The notes beneath the pieces were generated by a model. It did no database searches. It saw nothing but the letters and a program-made list of their open reading frames with translations, and was not told where the DNA came from. Of a stretch of 64,000 bases of DNA, positions 43,504-52,211 are shown in pieces. A program made the translations under genes and the position numbers. Where the stretch lies: the NCBI RefSeq assembly GCF_017353185.1, contig NZ_JAFMYV010000002.1:496001-560000 (forward strand). The letters are read 5' to 3'. Every line of letters starts with the position of its first letter. The first letter of the stretch is position 1. The stretch comes from Fibrella rubiginis. GTDB taxonomy: Bacteria > Bacteroidota > Bacteroidia > Cytophagales > Spirosomataceae.

Positions 43504-44553
43504 TCACGCGGTAAGTGGCGCGTTTTCCTCCTCGCGTACCAGGGGCAGGCTTACCACAAACCAGCCTGCTGTTTCGTTGATAGCGAGTTGCCCATGGTTG
43601 GTCAGTTTGTAGCGCATCGCCAGGTTGGTCAGGCCCGAACCAGCCGTGGCTACGCGCAGGGTCTTGCGTTGCAGGGTGTTGGCCACAAACAGCCGCCCCT
43701 GCTCGGTATAGATGCGGATACGAAGCGGCTGTTCGGGCAGGATAATGTTGTAGCGAATGGCATTCTCGATCAGGGTCTGCAACGTCAGCGGGACAAGGTG
43801 TGCCTGTTCCTGCGACGCCTCTACGGCCACCTCCAGTTGTAGCCCGGCATCATACCGGGCCTGCAACAGGTGGCTATAAGCCCGCACAAACGCCAGTTCG
43901 TCGCCGAGTGTTATCGACGGTTGGCTGCTGGCCTGCAACAGGTAGCGGAATACGGTGGTTAGCTCATCCAGAAACAGTTCGGCACGGTCAGGATCGTCGG
44001 CAATCAGGGCGGAGAGCGAATTGAGGCTGTTGAACAGAAAATGGGGATTTACCTGGTGCTGGAGCGATAAGATCTGGCTCTGTAACGAGGCGTTATCCAG
44101 CGCATTGGCCTCTACGGTTTCGCGCTGCCACTGGCGCAGAATATACCAGCCTTCATAGACCGTGAAGTAGATGAAGTGGTAAAAGAGCTGGATGCCGATA
44201 GTACGGCTCAATTCAACGGCGCTGCCGAAGTACAGGAATTGCCCATCTGCTAGAAAACGCGTGGCGTGGCGCAGAAACCAGGCCAGCAACACCAGCACCG
44301 GTAGGCAGGCCAGCAGCCACACCAGTCGTGTGCGCGTGTTGGGCAGTCCGGGGTACTGCGCCTGGACTTGCAACACCACCCAGCGGGCAATCTGCCAGCA
44401 GACCAATCCCCAAAACAGGGCAATGGGGTCGTTGATGAGCAGTTTGTCGAGGGGGAGTTTCAGGTACCAGTCGAGCCGGAAAAAGACGGCCACAAACAGA
44501 TATAGCCCAAGCGGCCCCAGCAGGCGCAGGCGCGTGTCGTTAAGGGGCGTCAT
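43504..44553 (-). CDS. LytS-type sensor histidine kinase (downstream paralogue)
   Basis: 349 residues: four to five N-terminal membrane helices, then a His_kinase domain with the phospho-acceptor motif NPHFLFNSLNSLSALI (~170) and a C-terminal ATPase segment (LQTLIENAIRYNI). It overlaps the upstream kinase gene by 4 nt (ATGA) and shares its layout and motif sequence, so the two arose by tandem duplication and are translated together. LytS kinases normally sit beside a LytTR response regulator, but none follows here. The stimulus is unknown. Confidence 0.88.
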   Translation of the reverse strand: MTPLNDTRLRLLGPLGLYLFVAVFFRLDWYLKLPLDKLLINDPIALFWGLVCWQIARWVVLQVQAQYPGLPNTRTRLVWLLACLPVLVLLAWFLRHATRFLADGQFLYFGSAVELSRTIGIQLFYHFIYFTVYEGWYILRQWQRETVEANALDNASLQSQILSLQHQVNPHFLFNSLNSLSALIADDPDRAELFLDELTTVFRYLLQASSQPSITLGDELAFVRAYSHLLQARYDAGLQLEVAVEASQEQAHLVPLTLQTLIENAIRYNIILPEQPLRIRIYTEQGRLFVANTLQRKTLRVATAGSGLTNLAMRYKLTNHGQLAINETAGWFVVSLPLVREEENAPLTA

Positions 44554-45614
44554 GGTTCGTAAACCGGGGTGGGTTGGGCGGTCAATAACGGCAGCTTTAC
44601 CACAAACTGCCCCGCTTCTTCACAGATACTAATGTCGCACGAGCCCAGCAGTCGGTATTTCGTGGCAATGCTGGTCAGCCCAACCTTGGTGGAATGCACG
44701 GCGGTGTTTTTCCGTTGCAGATTGTTCCGAATGACCAGTTGGGAGCCTTCGGTCAGGATATGCACGTGCAACGGACTATCGGGCAGAATGACGTTGTGCT
44801 TCACGGCGTTTTCCACCAGCAGTTGCAGCGTCAGTGGCGGAATCTGGTGGTTCAGATAGCGATTGTCAACGTCGATGTGCAGGTCGATACCTCTGCCATA
44901 GCGAATCTTCAGTAGCTCGAAATACGACCGGATAAACTGTAGCTCCTGCTGTAGCGTCGTGAGTCCAAGGTCGCCTTCGCTGTGGTTGTTGGTCCGCAAC
45001 ACGTAGCGGTACACACTGCTGAGTTCATCGACGAAGGCTTCGGCCTGCCGGGGGTTCTCCTGAATCAGCATCGACAGCGAATTAAGGCTGTTGAACAGAA
45101 AGTGCGGATTCAGCTGGGTACGCAACTGATTTAGTTGCTGGGTCAGGCGGTTCTTTTTTAACTGCTCGTTGTGGTTGTACGTCTGCCGCCACGCCTGCAA
45201 CACGTAGCCTCCTTCATAGACAACGTAATACACGCAGTGGTAAAAAATCTGAATACCCAGACCATAGGTATAATTGGACAGGGGAACCATAAACGTATCG
45301 TCTGTTGCCAGGAGCACATAACCGAGTCGCCGTAAGGCCCAGGCAACATTGGCCAGAATGGGCAACAACAGAACCATCCAGCGCAACCGCCGACGGGTGT
45401 TGGCGAGACCGGGATAGCGGGCTTGCAGCCACAGAACCGTCCAGCGGGCTGCTTCCCAGCATGCATAGCCCGCCGCCAGGCTGGTCAGGTCTGAAATGGC
45501 GAGGTCAGTGACCGACAGTTCAAAATACCAGTTCAGCCGAAAAAACAGCGTCCCGATCAGAAACAGCACGAACGGGCCGTAGATACGCAGCTTTTGATCG
45601 TTAAAAGTGCCCAC
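44550..45614 (-). CDS. LytS-type sensor histidine kinase (upstream paralogue)
   Basis: 354 residues, same architecture as its downstream partner: membrane helices to ~135, a linker (NHNEQLKKNRLTQQ), kinase motif LNPHFLFNSLNSLSMLI, and ATPase motif LLVENAVKHNVILP. I choose the GTG at 45612-45614 (protein MGTFNDQKLRIYG) because it aligns with the partner's start (MTPLNDTRLRLLG) and because a -7-like box lies just upstream at 45637-45644, excluding the earlier TTG. Confidence 0.85.
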   Translation of the reverse strand: MGTFNDQKLRIYGPFVLFLIGTLFFRLNWYFELSVTDLAISDLTSLAAGYACWEAARWTVLWLQARYPGLANTRRRLRWMVLLLPILANVAWALRRLGYVLLATDDTFMVPLSNYTYGLGIQIFYHCVYYVVYEGGYVLQAWRQTYNHNEQLKKNRLTQQLNQLRTQLNPHFLFNSLNSLSMLIQENPRQAEAFVDELSSVYRYVLRTNNHSEGDLGLTTLQQELQFIRSYFELLKIRYGRGIDLHIDVDNRYLNHQIPPLTLQLLVENAVKHNVILPDSPLHVHILTEGSQLVIRNNLQRKNTAVHSTKVGLTSIATKYRLLGSCDISICEEAGQFVVKLPLLTAQPTPVYEP

Positions 45615-45636
45615 AGTCAGGTAGTTAGGATGACGA

Positions 45637-45644
45637 CAAAAATA
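45637..45644 (-). promoter_or_regulatory. Candidate promoter of the kinase pair
   Basis: Minus-strand TATTTTTG fits TAnnTTTG, 22 nt before the GTG start. GTTG (complement of 45662-45665) lies about 17 nt further upstream, near the -33 position. Confidence 0.45.
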
Positions 45645-45770
45645 CAATTACCGGTGGGAAACAACCAGACGCTTACCACACGGTCATTATAGCGTAATCT
45701 TCCCAGACCATCAACAGGACTGGCGCAGGCGTATCAACCGCCCCGAACATAGGTATGGACACGGAACCGC

Positions 45771-47027
45771 TTATACATAGCTAACCCACCAGCTGGCCCT
45801 TTTTCTACGCTTAAACGCATACCAGTAGGCACACGGCAGGTAGAGCAGCCCAACAAAGGCAATCCAGAGGCCATAAACTTCCCCCAGGCCAAAACCATAA
45901 TGTCCCTTCAGCAAGGGTGAAACCTGGCTGACGGGACCAGTAAACACCATGGTTTGCCAGGGATACCCACTGAGCATGACGGTTAGTAAAGCCACCAGAT
46001 GAATGAGGTATATATGGAGCACATAATAAAATAAAGCCACGTTGCCGATCGTCGCGATGGGTCGCCAGCGATCCCGCTTTCCGGGGGCGTCAAACGCACT
46101 CAGGAGCAGGAGTGCAACACCAAGCGTAAGGCACAGGAAAAGAAAGGACGGCGGGTACTTTTCGAGATTAAAGAACGACATAATCGTCATCGAAATCGCC
46201 CGATGGGAAGTCCAGGGCACGGGATCACCGTACCGGTTTACCCACCGAACCAGCAGAAAGACAAACAGGCTGGCGATGCCTGTTTGCCTAAGTAGCTGCT
46301 TCCGTTTCGCGGCGGAATAGCCCGGCGCATACAGGCTGCCCAGGCAGTAACCCAGTGCCATAACCCCTACCCAGGGAATGATCGGATAAAGAAACAGGAA
46401 CGAGTACTCAGGCCCCAGCGGGTACAGCTTATGCCCGTGCATAAACGACCAGACAACGTCCAGAGCGGACCCATTCTCGAAAGAAACGCTGTCCAGTGTG
46501 TTGTGCCCTATCACCATACCCAGGCCGATGCCTAGAATACCCCTGACCGGAAGGTGAATCAGGAGGGCAAGAAGGATCAGGCAACAGCCAATGGTGGAGA
46601 TGATGTTGCTGGAGTTGAAATGAAAGCCGGGATCAAAATTCCAGGCAAATCGGATGACCGTCAGTTGCAGGACGATCAACCATAAACCACGCGTCAGCAG
46701 GAAGCTGGACACCTCCCTTCTGGTTTTACGCCGCGCCATGAAACAGGCCGACGTGCCAGCCAGGAAAATAAATGTTGGCGCGCACAAATGCGTGATCAGA
46801 CGGGTCGCGAACAAGGCTGGTGTTGTCTGCGCCAGGTCCGTCGGACTGAACATAAATGAATCGTAATGGAAGTAGCTGCGCACATGGTCCAACGCCATCA
46901 GGATCATTACCACCCCCCGGAGCAAATCAACTGATTCGATCCGGGGGGCGGCTACCGATTGCGTGTCTCGGTCCGCCTGTTGATGAGGGAAGCCGTAGGT
47001 AGTCGAAGCAGCGTGACCGTCGCGCAT
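45771..47027 (-). CDS. DUF1624/HGSNAT-like membrane protein
   Basis: 418 residues with about ten membrane helices. The N-terminal IESVDLLRGVVMILMALDHVR is the signature of the DUF1624 (heparan-alpha-glucosaminide N-acetyltransferase-like) group, with the conserved Asp-His. APTFIFLAGTSACF and a C-terminal helix pair follow. Such proteins are thought to move acyl groups across the membrane. Its ATG overlaps the stop codon of the DUF4242 gene (TAATG), so it is the last gene of a three-gene operon. The acceptor is unknown. Confidence 0.82.
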   Translation of the reverse strand: MRDGHAASTTYGFPHQQADRDTQSVAAPRIESVDLLRGVVMILMALDHVRSYFHYDSFMFSPTDLAQTTPALFATRLITHLCAPTFIFLAGTSACFMARRKTRREVSSFLLTRGLWLIVLQLTVIRFAWNFDPGFHFNSSNIISTIGCCLILLALLIHLPVRGILGIGLGMVIGHNTLDSVSFENGSALDVVWSFMHGHKLYPLGPEYSFLFLYPIIPWVGVMALGYCLGSLYAPGYSAAKRKQLLRQTGIASLFVFLLVRWVNRYGDPVPWTSHRAISMTIMSFFNLEKYPPSFLFLCLTLGVALLLLSAFDAPGKRDRWRPIATIGNVALFYYVLHIYLIHLVALLTVMLSGYPWQTMVFTGPVSQVSPLLKGHYGFGLGEVYGLWIAFVGLLYLPCAYWYAFKRRKRASWWVSYV

Positions 47028-47299
47028 TATTCGGCCGTGATGGGGTCAATGATGGTCGAAACCTGACAGATGGAGTTAGCCGGAAAGCCACTCTGCCGGG
47101 CATGTTCGCGGATCATTTCCTTGTCCGGGGCGATGTAAACGCAGTACGTCTTGTTGCCCGTCACATAGCTGTGTACCCACTGAATTTGTGGTCCCATTCG
47201 CTCCAGCACCCCGCGGGAGGTCTGCGAGATTCCCTTTAACTGTTCGGCAGATAAACTGCCAACACCGGGGATCTCCCGTTCAATTACGTACTTCGGCAT
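47027..47299 (-). CDS. DUF4242 (nickel-binding-like) small protein
   Basis: 90 residues starting MPKYVIEREIPGVG, a ferredoxin-like alpha/beta fold of the DUF4242 family, some members of which bind nickel. The conserved pattern includes QIQWVHSYVTGNKTYCVY and DKEMIREHARQSGFP. No signal peptide. It lies between the FAD oxidase (28-nt gap) and the DUF1624 gene (overlapping stop/start). Its role in this operon is unknown. Confidence 0.8.
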   Translation of the reverse strand: MPKYVIEREIPGVGSLSAEQLKGISQTSRGVLERMGPQIQWVHSYVTGNKTYCVYIAPDKEMIREHARQSGFPANSICQVSTIIDPITAE

Positions 47300-47327
47300 G
47301 GTCGTTTGTCTTTGGTTTTGTTGTTGG

Positions 47328-48701
47328 TCAACGCGGCCTGATGTTCTGATTCACCCGGAACAAATTAGCCGGATCGTACTTCGTTTTGATGGTCGCCAAC
47401 CGGTCGTAGTTGGTGCCGTAGGTGGCCCTCACGCGGTCTTCGCCTTCGTCCATCATAAAGTTGACGTAGGCCCCACCGGCCCCGTGCGGGTGCAACTCCT
47501 GCCAGTAATGCCGTGTCCAGTTGGTAATCAGTGTGTCGTTGGCCGGGTCGGCATCAAAGCCCACGATGACCATCGACCAGGTGGCATCCCGGTAGTTCCA
47601 GGCGGTGGCCTGATTGTCTACGCGGGCCGCCGCCCCGTTGATTGGGTAGAGATGCATGGTCGACAGCATCGTGGGCAGCTGGGCCGCGTGCCGAAGGTGA
47701 ATGTCGATCGCTTCGTCGCTTAATTCCCGGACAAAATCGGCCTTCCAGTACGCGTGCAGCCCCGGCGGGTACAAGGCGTCGAACAGGCCTTGCATCACCG
47801 GCACCGGCATTGGCCCAACCAGATCGAGGGCGGGCGTTTTCATCGCGCGAATCGGTCCGAATACGGTGTCTGCGTCTTCGGCGGGGCCACTGTAGCACCA
47901 CACAATCGCGCACATCTTTTTCAGGTGCAGGTGTTCGGGGAAAGGCGGGCCGGGCGGCACGGTCAGAAACGCAAACCAGCCGTTGATCGTGTCGGGCGCG
48001 TCGCTGATATACGTCCGATACCATTGCATAATCGCCTTCGCGTCGGCCAGTTCGTAGAGCATGGGCCCCGCCACAACGGTGCCGATGGGGTGCGCCCGGA
48101 ACAGAAACGAGGTGACAACGCCAAAGTTGCCACCCCCACCCCGAATGGCCCAGAACAAATCCTCATGTTCAGTAGCCGACGCGTTGACGACCCGGCCATC
48201 GGCCAGAACAACGGTCGCTTCCAGCAGATTGTCGATCGTCAGGCCACACTGACGGGTCAGGTAACCAAGGCCCCCGCCGAGTGTCAGTCCGCCTACGCCC
48301 GTAGTGCCATTGATGCCCGTCGGCACGGTTAAGCCGTACTCATGGGTTTTGGCGTCCAGTTCGCGCAACAGACAGCCCCCTTCTACCCGGACGGTCTGCT
48401 TTTGGGCATCTACATCAATCCGTTTCATGCCCGACAGGTCAATGACTACGCCGTCGTCGCAGACGCCTGAGCCGGCGGCGTTATGGCCTCCCCCGCGCAC
48501 AGCCAGCGGCAGGTGCTGCTCGCGGGCATAGTTGACCATCGTCACCACGTCGTCGACGGTTGCGCACCAGGCAATCAGAGCCGGGTGCTTATTGATCATG
48601 CCGTTGAAAACCTGGCGCGCGGTAGCATACTCCGGGCTTTGCGGGGTAATAAGCTGCCCGTGCAACTGCAGAGGCAGCTGGGCTGTTTTTGTTACTTCCA
48701 T
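47328..48701 (-). CDS. Berberine-bridge-type FAD-linked oxidase
   Basis: 457 residues, PCMH/VAO flavoprotein. The FAD domain has LPLAVRGGGHNAAGSG, with His73 placed for an 8-alpha-histidyl FAD bond. The second, cysteinyl link of bicovalent members appears absent, since TGVGGLTLGGG has no Cys at that position. The C-terminal BBE segment (YDPANLFRVNQNI) is present. Members oxidise sugars, alcohols or plant-type metabolites with O2. The ATG at 48701 is preferred. The frame is open 50 codons upstream but that part is not protein-like. First gene of an operon with DUF4242 and DUF1624. Confidence 0.85.
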   Translation of the reverse strand: MEVTKTAQLPLQLHGQLITPQSPEYATARQVFNGMINKHPALIAWCATVDDVVTMVNYAREQHLPLAVRGGGHNAAGSGVCDDGVVIDLSGMKRIDVDAQKQTVRVEGGCLLRELDAKTHEYGLTVPTGINGTTGVGGLTLGGGLGYLTRQCGLTIDNLLEATVVLADGRVVNASATEHEDLFWAIRGGGGNFGVVTSFLFRAHPIGTVVAGPMLYELADAKAIMQWYRTYISDAPDTINGWFAFLTVPPGPPFPEHLHLKKMCAIVWCYSGPAEDADTVFGPIRAMKTPALDLVGPMPVPVMQGLFDALYPPGLHAYWKADFVRELSDEAIDIHLRHAAQLPTMLSTMHLYPINGAAARVDNQATAWNYRDATWSMVIVGFDADPANDTLITNWTRHYWQELHPHGAGGAYVNFMMDEGEDRVRATYGTNYDRLATIKTKYDPANLFRVNQNIRPR

Positions 48702-48878
48702 AGTCGAGCGGGGTTTGTAGGTTAAAAAAAGAAGGCTGGTACGCGGGAACGCTTCACCTGTTGGCGAATCTGTGTTTTCGCCCTGTTTCAGGTTATTTTG
48801 TTGAGACATCTTTGAAAAAGTATCCAACGAATGCCTCGACAAAGGTTCCTTTTTCCTCAAAGGCAGGAAAGCACGGGG

Positions 48879-48917
48879 TTCGGTGATTTTCTGTCCCTGA
48901 ATTCGGTGATTTTCAGG
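48879..48917. promoter_or_regulatory. Candidate operator upstream of the FAD-oxidase operon
   Basis: Direct repeat TTCGGTGATTTT at 48879-48890 and 48902-48913, with an inverted pair CCTGAA/TTCAGG (48896-48901 and 48912-48917) overlapping the second copy. It lies 180-215 nt upstream of the oxidase start in a 584-nt gap (48702-49285) that otherwise shows nothing. Confidence 0.35.
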
Positions 48918-49285
48918 CAGGTAAGCGTTCGCGCGGCAGAAACGTATTGTCTGAGAGCCCGATCTGATTGGCAGGCGGCCGGGTAGGCTGCTTAATGGAA
49001 GAGCACCACCTTATATCCGCTGATAACTAATTTCACCGGCGAATCAGCACGGTTGGCTGTGTGTACACGGGCGAGTAAGATCCCGTTTATACTATGCGCT
49101 CGCTAGATTGGTGGTTGCCGACGGGGGCGGTAATCGTGTCGCTGCCCGACATGCTTCAGGAAGTTGATACGTAAACGCAGCCGGACAGAGGCAACAAAGC
49201 GTTTAGCAGGGCAGGTCGTTGTTATCGTTGGGGCGACAAAAACTCGCTGTTGGGCAGTTCTTTCATACTAGTTAACTTACTATTA

Positions 49286-50938
49286 ATGAACCATTTAACA
49301 CGTTCCACCCAGGTACTCTTTCTCGCGCTAACCCTGCTTACGGCCCAGGCGCAAACAACCCAGTCACCCATCACGATTCAGTCAAAACCGGGCGAACGCT
49401 GGTGGGGTGGCGCTGTATCGGAGGGGGATCGGGCACCGTTTGGGTTGACGCCCTACACGGTCGACCTGTACGCCGATAACAAGAGTAATCAGGCGCAGCC
49501 GCTGTTACTATCGAATCTGGGGCGCTACGTCTGGAGTGAGGAGCCGTTCGCCTTCACCATTACCGACAAAACGCTGACGATCACCCAGCCCCACGGCGCT
49601 GTGCAACAGGGGCAGGCGGGCACCACCCTGCGCGAAGCGTATCAGTTTGTGGCGAAAAAATACTTTCCAACCACCGGCCAACTGCCTGACACGCTGCTCT
49701 TTACCCGTCCGCAGTGGAACACCTGGATTGAGCTGACGTACAACCAGAACCAGGCCGACGTACTGACATACGCCAAAGGCATCATCGACCACGGCTACCA
49801 GCCCGGCGTGCTCATGATCGACGACACCTGGCAGGACGATTACGGCAACTGGCGGTTCCATTCGGGCCGTTTTCCCGACCCCAAAGGCATGATGGACCAA
49901 CTGCACAAGATGGGGTTCAAGGTCATGGTCTGGATCTGCCCGTTTGTCAGTGCCGACTCGCCTGCCTACCGCGCACTGCGCAAACGGAGGGCACTGCTGC
50001 TGGACAATCCAGGTGGCAAATCCCAGCCCTGGGCAACCACCAAAACCGAACCCGCCCTGATCCGCTGGTGGAATGGAGCCAGCGCCCTGCTCGATTTCAC
50101 CAATCCAACAGCGGTGAGCTGGTTCAATGAGCAACTCCGCACCCTGCACGATACCTATGGCGTAGACGGCTTCAAATTCGATGCGGGCGACGCGCCCTAC
50201 TACCCGGCCACCACAACCGCCTATACGTCGGTGCTGCCCAACCGGCAGACGGAACTGTTCGGGCAGTTTGGCCTGACGTACCCCCTCAATGAGTACCGGG
50301 CTATGTGGAAAATGGCGGGTCAACCGCTGGCGCAACGCCTGGCCGACAAAGGACACACCTGGGAAGACCTCCGCAAACTGGTGCCTCAACTGGTGGCGCA
50401 GGGCCTGATGGGCTATGCCTTCACCTGCCCCGACATGATTGGCGGCGGCGATTACGTGTCGTTTCTGGACCGCAGCAGTCTCGATCAGGATCTGGTGGTC
50501 CGGTCGGCGCAATGCCACGCGCTGATGCCCATGATGCAGTTTTCGGTGGCCCCCTGGCGCATTCTCGACAGCCAGCATGATGCCGCCGTGCAGCAGGCCG
50601 TAGCTCTGCGCCAGCAGATGACCAGCCGGATTATGGCGGCGGTACGGCAGTCGGCCAAAACCGGCGAACCCACGGTGCGCCACATGGAGTATGAATTCCC
50701 TGATCAGGGGTTTGCCACGGTCACCGACCAGTTTATGGTTGGTTCCACGCTGCTGGTAGCTCCCCTGACCGAGAAAGGCAAAACCAGCCGGACGGTACAA
50801 CTACCCAAAGGCACCTGGAAGGCCGACGATGGCTCAACGGTTGTGGGTCCGGCCAAAATCACCGTGTCAGTCCCGCTTGATCGCCTGCCTCACTTCGACC
50901 TGATCCGCAAAGCCGAGACAACAAGAAAGGTCAGGTAA
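49286..50938 (+). CDS. Secreted glycoside hydrolase family 31 enzyme
   Basis: 550 residues with a signal peptide (QVLFLALTLLTAQAQ). The catalytic (beta/alpha)8 barrel shows GH31 hallmarks: VLMIDDTWQDDYGNWRF, MVWICPFVSAD, GVDGFKFDAGD (nucleophile Asp) and AFTCPDMIGGGDY (acid/base Asp). A C-terminal beta domain follows. GH31 covers alpha-glucosidase, alpha-xylosidase, sulfoquinovosidase and alpha-galactosidase activities; the specificity is not clear. The ATG at 49286 gives the signal peptide. Monocistronic, convergent with the YihY gene 16 nt downstream. Confidence 0.85.
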   Translation: MNHLTRSTQVLFLALTLLTAQAQTTQSPITIQSKPGERWWGGAVSEGDRAPFGLTPYTVDLYADNKSNQAQPLLLSNLGRYVWSEEPFAFTITDKTLTITQPHGAVQQGQAGTTLREAYQFVAKKYFPTTGQLPDTLLFTRPQWNTWIELTYNQNQADVLTYAKGIIDHGYQPGVLMIDDTWQDDYGNWRFHSGRFPDPKGMMDQLHKMGFKVMVWICPFVSADSPAYRALRKRRALLLDNPGGKSQPWATTKTEPALIRWWNGASALLDFTNPTAVSWFNEQLRTLHDTYGVDGFKFDAGDAPYYPATTTAYTSVLPNRQTELFGQFGLTYPLNEYRAMWKMAGQPLAQRLADKGHTWEDLRKLVPQLVAQGLMGYAFTCPDMIGGGDYVSFLDRSSLDQDLVVRSAQCHALMPMMQFSVAPWRILDSQHDAAVQQAVALRQQMTSRIMAAVRQSAKTGEPTVRHMEYEFPDQGFATVTDQFMVGSTLLVAPLTEKGKTSRTVQLPKGTWKADDGSTVVGPAKITVSVPLDRLPHFDLIRKAETTRKVR

Positions 50939-50954
50939 CGGCCAGAAGGCCCCT

Positions 50955-51977
50955 TTACTGCTTTGCCTGTTCTACTTTCTGCTCTGTGGGAATGACATCT
51001 ACCTCGCGCTCGCGTTCAATTTGCTCTACGTAGACGGCATTGTCGGCGGGCGCAATCTTGATACCGAAATGATTGGCGTAGGCTTGCGTAAACTCGGCTC
51101 CGAAATACAGAATGGCCGCGGTGTAATAAATCCAGGTAAGGATAACGATGAGCGAACCAGCGGCTCCGTAGCTCGATTCAGTGCCGGTAGTTTCAATATA
51201 TAATCCAATCAGGTATCGCCCCAACATGAAAAGCAAGGCTGTGAAAATGGCTCCGAAGCGCACATCTTTCCAGTCAATTTTAGCGTCGGGCAGAACCTTG
51301 AAAATAACCCCAAACAGCAACGTCACAACGGCCGTACTGATGGCAAAGTTGACGGCGCTGATTACGTATATACCCAGGCCGGGCAGCAATCGGGTGAGCT
51401 GATCACTCATCGCCAGGATGATCCCGTTAACAACGAGCGATACGAGGAGCAAAAAACCCAGGCTCACCACCAGTGAAGACGATAACAAACGGTCTTTCAG
51501 CAATTTTAGCCATCCTTTTTTAGGTTTAGCCTTTATTCGCCAGATCAGATTGACCGAATCCTGAATTTCAACGAAGATGCTGGTTGCACCGATCAACAGG
51601 GTAACGATACCTATAATAAGGGCCGTGTTCGTTTTGCCCGACAGCCCCACATTCTTGATCATGTCCTGAATTTGCTTGGCAGCTTCGTTGCCTACCAGGC
51701 CGTTGATCTGGCCAAAAATTTGTCCGCGAATGGCTTCTTCGCCCAGGAAGATGCTCGCCAGCGACATAATGAGCACCAGCAGTGGAGCCAGCGAAAAGAT
51801 GGTGTAATAGGCCAGCGCAGCACTCAGCTTTAGGCACCGGTCGTCGAGAAAGCCGTTAAACGCGTCGCGCAGCACAATCCAGGCATTAGCGAAAAAGCTT
51901 TTTTTGCTGGCATCGTCCGGCTTATTCGACGTAGGCATTGGAATCGATGTGGCGAATAATTTATCGTATAAACTCAT
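50955..51977 (-). CDS. YihY/BrkB-family inner-membrane protein
   Basis: 340 residues with six membrane helices and the family motifs LSAALAYYTIFSLAPLLVL (~48-66) and GAAGSLIVILTWIYYTAAILYFGAEF near residue 270. The C-terminal tail is hydrophilic and charged. The family was once called RNase BN; its actual role is unknown and it may be a transporter. It lies between the GH31 and GH127 genes without evidence of co-transcription with either. Confidence 0.88.
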   Translation of the reverse strand: MSLYDKLFATSIPMPTSNKPDDASKKSFFANAWIVLRDAFNGFLDDRCLKLSAALAYYTIFSLAPLLVLIMSLASIFLGEEAIRGQIFGQINGLVGNEAAKQIQDMIKNVGLSGKTNTALIIGIVTLLIGATSIFVEIQDSVNLIWRIKAKPKKGWLKLLKDRLLSSSLVVSLGFLLLVSLVVNGIILAMSDQLTRLLPGLGIYVISAVNFAISTAVVTLLFGVIFKVLPDAKIDWKDVRFGAIFTALLFMLGRYLIGLYIETTGTESSYGAAGSLIVILTWIYYTAAILYFGAEFTQAYANHFGIKIAPADNAVYVEQIEREREVDVIPTEQKVEQAKQ

Positions 51978-52211
51978 AAATAGACTTGTTTATGACCCTG
52001 CTCAACACACTTATGTCAGCAACTGCTTGTCACGTTCCGGGGCAAGGCAGCAGGCAGCGTTATCTAGCAGAAGTAACTTAAACGTCGATGAGTTGTTCCG
52101 ACGGCCCCCTATTTTGCCGGGTACCCGTTGCCTGTCTGAGCCAGTTTACGGTTGCATTTTACCTGCAGAATGTGGGTTGATCAGGCAAAACGCACGGCAA
52201 CACCCTGCCCT

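Noticed and set aside
47328..48860. Longer FAD-oxidase start at 48860
   Set aside because: The extra ~50 residues are not protein-like and include no signal; the ATG at 48701 begins the family-like sequence.
49508..50800. 430-codon minus-strand frame opposite the GH31 gene
   Set aside because: Antisense shadow; GH31 motifs are on the plus strand and the reverse frame is His/Arg/Gly-rich noise.
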